From DATARH01 sp036268425 (lineage in GTDB: Bacteria; Pseudomonadota; Alphaproteobacteria; ATCC43930; CGMCC-115725), in NCBI GenBank assembly GCA_036268425.1, contig DATAUE010000074.1:182530-246529 (forward strand): a stretch of DNA of 64,000 nt, written 5' to 3'. The notes beneath the pieces are model-generated. The model was not told the DNA's origin, did not search any database, and saw nothing but the letters and a program-made list of their open reading frames with translations. Position numbers and translations under genes: made by a program. Of this stretch, positions 60,186-64,000 are shown piece after piece (within the stretch, counting starts at the first letter, position 1; each line of letters starts with the position of its first letter).

Positions 60186-61067
60186 GTGCGGGATTTGCTG
60201 ACGCGGCGGGCGATGCTGATCGGCTCCGCGATCGCGCCGGCCGCGGCCCTGTCTGCCGGTGGTGCCGCGGCTGCCAGTGACAAGCTGGCCGAACTGGAGA
60301 CCCGCAGCGGCGGGCGGCTTGGTGTTGCCATCCTCGATACCGAAACCGGGCGGCGGCTCGCGCATCGCGGCGACGAGCGGTTCGCGCTGTGCAGCACATT
60401 CAAGGCCTTGGCCGCCGCCTGCGTCCTGGCGCGGGTCGATCGCGGGGCGGACCGGCTCGACCGGCGCATCGTCGTAACGCCGCAGGATGTCCTGTCCTAT
60501 GCTCCGATCGCCAAAGCGCATGTCGGGCCCGCCGGGATGACGATGGCGGCGCTTTGCGAGGCGGCGATTACGCTGAGCGACAACACCGCCGCCAATCTGC
60601 TGCTGGCGACCTTTGGCGGACCGGCCGGGCTGACCCGCTATCTGCGATCGCTCGGCGACAGCGTCACCCGGCTCGACCGCATAGAGCCGGCGCTTAACGA
60701 GGCACAGCCCGGCGACCCGCGCGACACGACGACGCCCTCAGCAATGCTCGAAGATTTCCGCCGCCTGCTTCTCGGCGATGCACTGGCGCCGCAATCGCGT
60801 GATCGCCTGGCCGGCTGGCTGGTCGCCTGCCAGACCGGCGGCCACCGTCTGCGCGGCGGTCTGCCGGCGGCGTGGCGCATCGGCGACAAAACCGGCTCCG
60901 GGATGCGCGGCACCACCAACGATGTCGCAATTGCCTTTCCGCCAAACCGCGCGCCGCTCATCATCGCGGCTTACCTGACTGAAACCACCGCATCCGAGGA
61001 TGCGCGAGCCGCATTGTTCGCGGAAATCGGCCGACTCGCCGTCGATCTTGCGGCCAAACCCGGCTAA
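60186..61067 (+). CDS. class A beta-lactamase
   Basis: 293 residues from a GTG at 60186. Catalytic motifs are complete and fall at near-Ambler numbers: S70-x-x-K73 (CSTFK), S131-D-N, E167 in EPALNEA, and K-T-G 235-237 (DKTGSG). C69 precedes the serine as in CTX-M and carbapenemase groups, but the C238 partner of the latter is Gly here. A twin-arginine-like export signal (LTRRAMLIGSAIAPAAAL) is present. It hydrolyses penicillins or cephalosporins in the periplasm. Spectrum cannot be read from sequence. Confidence 0.93.
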   Translation: MRDLLTRRAMLIGSAIAPAAALSAGGAAAASDKLAELETRSGGRLGVAILDTETGRRLAHRGDERFALCSTFKALAAACVLARVDRGADRLDRRIVVTPQDVLSYAPIAKAHVGPAGMTMAALCEAAITLSDNTAANLLLATFGGPAGLTRYLRSLGDSVTRLDRIEPALNEAQPGDPRDTTTPSAMLEDFRRLLLGDALAPQSRDRLAGWLVACQTGGHRLRGGLPAAWRIGDKTGSGMRGTTNDVAIAFPPNRAPLIIAAYLTETTASEDARAALFAEIGRLAVDLAAKPG

Positions 61068-62410
61068 TCCGCCGCCTCGCCCTGTTCCGCCAGTACCGCC
61101 TGACGGCGGCCCAGCCACAGCCCGTTGAGCAGCCACAAGATCGCCACCGGCATCGCCAGCAGCGCGACCGTCGTTGCGCTTTCGCCCAGCATCCGCAACA
61201 GCGCCATCGACCACGCACCGACCTGGTCGCCGAGACGATAGACAAAGGTGTCGATAAAGCTCTTGGCCTTATAGCGGTCTTCGCGTGGGACGACGGTAAA
61301 CAGCATCTCGCGGGTCGGGCGGGCGATCGCGTAATCGCCGGCGCGCCGCAATACCTGAAACACCGCGATCGTCGTCAGGCTCGGCGTAATCGCCAGCGCG
61401 CCAAACCCGAAAAACGTCAGCGCCGGCAATAATGCCAGCGCGACACCGATCCCAAGCAGCATGACGATGCGCCCGGTAAAAAACAGCTGCACCCCGAGGG
61501 TCAGGCAGTTGACGAGCAAGTCGACCGTCGCAAAAAAGCTGGTCTGCGCGCCGCGGTCGCTGAAGCTGTGCGACACGATGCCGGCCTGCTGGAAATACAG
61601 AAACGTCGAGGTAATGGCGAACAGCAGGATGAACAGGCTGACCCCGAGCAGGTAGGGGTCGCTCAGCGCATTCTTGATGCCGGAAAAGATGCCGCCGCCG
61701 ATCGGCCGCTCGTCGTTTGTTGCGGCCGGGGTCCCAGCCTGGTGGTGGTGCAAGGCCGGCGACAGGCGCGACAACCGCCCAACCGCAAACACCGCCACTT
61801 CAAGCAGCGCTGCGGCGCCGATCAGCAATGCGGTCGGCGGCACATAACGCGCGAGGCCAGCGGTCGTTGCCGAACCGACAATCGCCCCAAGGGTCGCACC
61901 GGCGGCGATAAATCCGAACAGCCGTTTGCCCTGCTCCGGATTGAACAGATCGACATTCATCTGCCAGAAGATCGAGACGACAAACAAATTGTAGACCGAC
62001 ACCCAGATGAAAAAGACCCGGCCGATCCACACCGTCTGCTCCGGCGTCGCAACATAAAGCGCCACCGCAAACAGCAGGATATTGACCGCGAAAAACCGGT
62101 AGGAGAGCGGGATGAAACGGCTGCGCGGCAGCGTCTTGACCAGCCACGCGAATGGCAGGTTCAGCACCAGCATGCCGATCAAGGTGCCGGTGAACAGCCA
62201 TTGCAGATTGTTGACCCCGCCGGCGACGCCCATCTGGTCGCGGATCGGCCGCATGATGTAGTAGGACGACAGCACGGCAAAGATGTAGAGCCAGCACCAG
62301 AAGAGCACCGGCACTTCCTCCGGCCGTACATCCATGAATCGGTGCAGCATCCGGGAGCAGAAGGCACCGCCGCCGGGCATGACATCCGCCGGCCGATTGG
62401 GATCACTCAA
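61064..62410 (-). CDS. NTP/NDP exchange transporter-like MFS protein
   Basis: 448 residues with about 12 membrane segments. The first is FWCWLYIFAVLSSYYIMRPI and the segment IRDQMGVAGGVNNLQWLFTG follows. This opening and the central PYLLGVSLFILLFAITSTFL resemble bacterial ADP/ATP (nucleotide) exchangers and the related MFS group. Free-living bacteria carry such proteins of unknown substrate. The stop shares bases with the beta-lactamase stop (CTAA), convergent. Confidence 0.82.
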   Translation of the reverse strand: MSDPNRPADVMPGGGAFCSRMLHRFMDVRPEEVPVLFWCWLYIFAVLSSYYIMRPIRDQMGVAGGVNNLQWLFTGTLIGMLVLNLPFAWLVKTLPRSRFIPLSYRFFAVNILLFAVALYVATPEQTVWIGRVFFIWVSVYNLFVVSIFWQMNVDLFNPEQGKRLFGFIAAGATLGAIVGSATTAGLARYVPPTALLIGAAALLEVAVFAVGRLSRLSPALHHHQAGTPAATNDERPIGGGIFSGIKNALSDPYLLGVSLFILLFAITSTFLYFQQAGIVSHSFSDRGAQTSFFATVDLLVNCLTLGVQLFFTGRIVMLLGIGVALALLPALTFFGFGALAITPSLTTIAVFQVLRRAGDYAIARPTREMLFTVVPREDRYKAKSFIDTFVYRLGDQVGAWSMALLRMLGESATTVALLAMPVAILWLLNGLWLGRRQAVLAEQGEAAD

Positions 62411-62693
62411 GCGGCACCTCTATCCGAGCTGAACGGGCGATCGCAGGGGTTGCCTGCACAGGACTCTATAGCGGCGGCAAGGAGCGCGTTCCTGCGCCGC
62501 CTTGCCGCAAGATCGCGCTTTGTAGCCGAGATGGTGCTAGATCGCCTGTGTCCGCTCTGTTTCAATCACGCTGAATTGAAGAGGATCAATGGCGCCGGCA
62601 CGTCCGGCCGGCATGCTGGCCAGCGACCGCGTGACCTGGAAGACTGGCACCTGCTGCCGGCCGAACGCGAACGCCAAGAGGTAAGGAAACCGC

Positions 62694-63470
62694 ATGAGCG
62701 ACAACGCCCATAACAGTTTGATCCTCGACCAGTTCACCCGGCAGGCGACGCCGTTCAGCACCGCTGCGCCGATCGCCGACGCCGCGGCTCTCGCCAAGAT
62801 CGTCGAGGCGGCCGGTGCCGGGCCGGATGACACGGTGCTCGACGTCGCATGCGGCGGCGGCATCGTCGTCTGCGGCTTTGCGCCAAAGGTGCGGCACGTC
62901 ACCGGCATCGACATGACCCCGGCGATGCTCGACCGCGCCCGCAAGGTCGCGGCCGAACAGGGGCTGACCAACGTTTCATGGCAACAGGGCGATGTCGAAC
63001 ATCTGCCCTACCCCGACGCGTCGTTCTCGATCGTCGTGACGCGCTTTGCCGTGCATCATTTCCAGCACCCGGCCACGGTGTTTGCCGAGATGGTGCGGGT
63101 GTGCAAGCCGGGCGGCCGGGTTGTCGTGGTCGATACCTATGTCTCAACCGACCCGGTGCAGGCAGTGGAGTTCAACAAGCTGGAATTGTTGCGCGATCCG
63201 TCGCACGCGCGCTGCCTGTCATTGCCGGAGCTGCAAGGCCTGTATGAGGGCGGCGGGCTCGGCGGACCGCACGTCACCTATTACGAATTGCGCGACGAGG
63301 TGAAAAACCTGCTGGCCCGCTCGTTCCCGAACCCCGGCGACGACAAGAAAATCGTCGAGCTGTTCCGCGCCTCGGCAACCGATAACCGCCTCGGCATTCC
63401 GATCAAGGTCAGCGGCGAGCGCATCGATTACGGCTACCCGGTCGCCATCCTCGCCGCCGACCGGATTTGA
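62694..63470 (+). CDS. class I SAM-dependent methyltransferase (UbiE/ArsM-like)
   Basis: 258 residues. Motif I VLDVACGGGIVVCGFA, then VTGIDMTPAMLDRARKVAA, GDVEHLPYPDASFSIVVTRF, AVHHFQHP, and VCKPGGRVVVVDTY are classical. HMWT is replaced by FAPKVRH. It methylates a small molecule; the UbiE/COQ5 group is the closest by eye. The ATG lies 283 bp from the divergent MFS gene with little else between. Confidence 0.9.
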   Translation: MSDNAHNSLILDQFTRQATPFSTAAPIADAAALAKIVEAAGAGPDDTVLDVACGGGIVVCGFAPKVRHVTGIDMTPAMLDRARKVAAEQGLTNVSWQQGDVEHLPYPDASFSIVVTRFAVHHFQHPATVFAEMVRVCKPGGRVVVVDTYVSTDPVQAVEFNKLELLRDPSHARCLSLPELQGLYEGGGLGGPHVTYYELRDEVKNLLARSFPNPGDDKKIVELFRASATDNRLGIPIKVSGERIDYGYPVAILAADRI

Positions 63471-63486
63471 ATGTCGATTTCCGGTC

Positions 63487-63890
63487 TTAGCGATGCGTGC
63501 GAATGGACTTGGCCGTGATGACCACAAACATACGCCGGTCTCGATCTCCGTTTCCGACCGCCCATTCGTGCTCAATAAGGGAAAGCGCCGCCTCAATACG
63601 GCTGGCGGCCTGAGACTCACGGCATTTTCAAAACGGATGAGACTTAACTTCGCGAACCGTCGTCTCCCGATTCCGATCCTGCTCGCCAGTGCTTTGAAGT
63701 CTGGATCGAATGTCACAAGGATGGCGCCGTTTGCCTCAGCAACGGCAGCGACGAGCGTATCGGGAGATTCTGTGGGTATCTTTTCCCGCAACGAGACGAC
63801 ATCGTAACCTCGCGCCCGGAGCAATCGACCCACGGAATCCGGTACATTTTGATCTGTGAAAAACCTGATCGCCGATGGCGACGAGTTCAT
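63487..63890 (-). pseudogene. frameshifted DUF5615 (PIN-like) toxin-like gene
   Basis: From the ATG at 63890 the frame reads FFTDQNVPDSVGRLLRARGY, DVVSLREKIPTES, ILVTFDPDFKALASRIGIG and LSLIRFE, the DUF5615 PIN-like core with its acidic DxN and D residues. Near 63625-63628 the similarity jumps frame (GAAAATGCC) and continues CRESQAASRIEAALSLIEHE to a TAA at 63487-63489, the family's usual C-terminal half. The two halves together are full length, so a shift of 2 bases (or a lost base) has broken it. It may also be a sequencing error. Confidence 0.8.
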
Positions 63891-64000
63891 GCGGCAGCGG
63901 CCTTCCCTTGATGTGACAGGGCCACGCAAACGTCCTCAGCGGTCAGATCAGGATATTCGGCAATGATCTGATCAACTGAATAGCCATCCTCGTGTAGGCG
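63887..64000 (-). CDS. DUF433 antitoxin-like protein, partial
   Basis: The last 37 codons before a TGA (63889-63887); the start lies beyond base 64000. The text RLHEDGYSVDQIIAEYPDLT, AEDVCVALSHQGKAA is the DUF433 (VapB-like) C terminus. It overlaps the DUF5615 ATG by 4 bp, the standard arrangement of this DUF433/DUF5615 pair. Confidence 0.85.
   Translation of the reverse strand, partial: RLHEDGYSVDQIIAEYPDLTAEDVCVALSHQGKAAAA

Noticed and set aside
61568..62713. 381-codon plus-strand open frame antisense to the MFS gene
   Set aside because: It mirrors a clear membrane-protein gene and its composition (many Arg, Asp, Gln) is that of a GC-skewed shadow.
63219..63486. C-terminal continuation of the DUF5615 frame past the frameshift
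   Set aside because: It lies antisense to the methyltransferase gene and the family's real C terminus is readable in the other frame ending at 63487.

Overview
This is a high-GC (roughly 60-65%) stretch of bacterial chromosome that looks alphaproteobacterial. The signs are a GAAC-N7-GAAC SOS box over the lexA promoter, a DUF1127 gene beside a LysR regulator, a RibBA-type protein with a degenerate GTP-cyclohydrolase half, and many CaiB, SDR, NIPSNAP, DUF169 and amidohydrolase genes. The style fits Rhodospirillales or Hyphomicrobiales, but I cannot name a genus. Genes are dense and mostly in short operons. There is no rRNA, CRISPR array, phage or intact insertion sequence.

Layout. 1-1720 (minus): surface-polysaccharide export, with a KpsM-type permease translationally coupled to a TPR protein that leaves the window. 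1838-4657: a Gfo/Idh/MocA oxidoreductase coupled to a metal-dependent amidohydrolase, then a BrnT/BrnA toxin-antitoxin pair. 4665-9177: MFS transporter, D-hydantoinase, small P-loop kinase and N-carbamoyl-D-amino-acid hydrolase. Together the hydantoinase and carbamoylase form the D-hydantoin to D-amino-acid route. A partial duplicate of the carbamoylase 5' end carrying a palindromic repeat lies just before the carbamoylase. 9260-15533: alpha/beta hydrolase, DUF169, two SDRs, PfkB kinase, NIPSNAP and nucleoside hydrolase. 15690-17442: lexA and an MlaC/HpnM-like protein. 17470-22382: a branched-chain-amino-acid-type (Liv) ABC transporter in which permease LivM and ATPase LivG are one polypeptide.

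22385-30670 is the accessory part: yggT with a DUF167 remnant, tRNA-Ala(CGC), a 1.4-kb islet bounded by a 25-bp copy of the tRNA 3' end with a decayed serine recombinase, cold-shock protein, two response regulators, a leaderless XRE regulator, several small unknown proteins and tRNA-Lys(TTT). 30815-43721 is catabolic: cytosine-deaminase-like amidohydrolase, CmcJ-like oxidoreductase, DUF1127/LysR pair, HpcH/HpaI aldolase, M20 amidase, CoA-transferase, a prolidase-like amidohydrolase, N-acyl-D-amino-acid deacylase with its own Liv-type binding protein, and an aldo/keto reductase. 43853-54805 holds a sortilin-like propeller, an NTF2-like protein, quinone oxidoreductase, binding protein, GH10 enzyme, hydroxyacid dehydrogenase, ribBA, DUF6285/phosphotransferase, SDR and acyl-CoA ligase.

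54908-64000: a FrnE-like DsbA protein, then a second polysaccharide block (methyltransferase, flippase, O-antigen ligase), TauD dioxygenase, class A beta-lactamase, NTP/NDP-exchange-like MFS protein, a second methyltransferase, and a DUF433/DUF5615 pair in which DUF5615 is frameshifted.

The recurring theme is uptake and hydrolysis of N-carbamoyl, N-acyl and cyclic amide compounds, many of D configuration: hydantoinase, carbamoylase, D-aminoacylase, M20 amidase, three further amidohydrolases and Liv-type importers. The most unusual items are the LivM-LivG fusion with a degenerate ABC signature, the duplicated carbamoylase start with its palindromic insert, the tRNA-bounded islet, the repeat inserted in frame in DUF6285, and the tandem operator-like repeat between DUF169 and the SDR gene.
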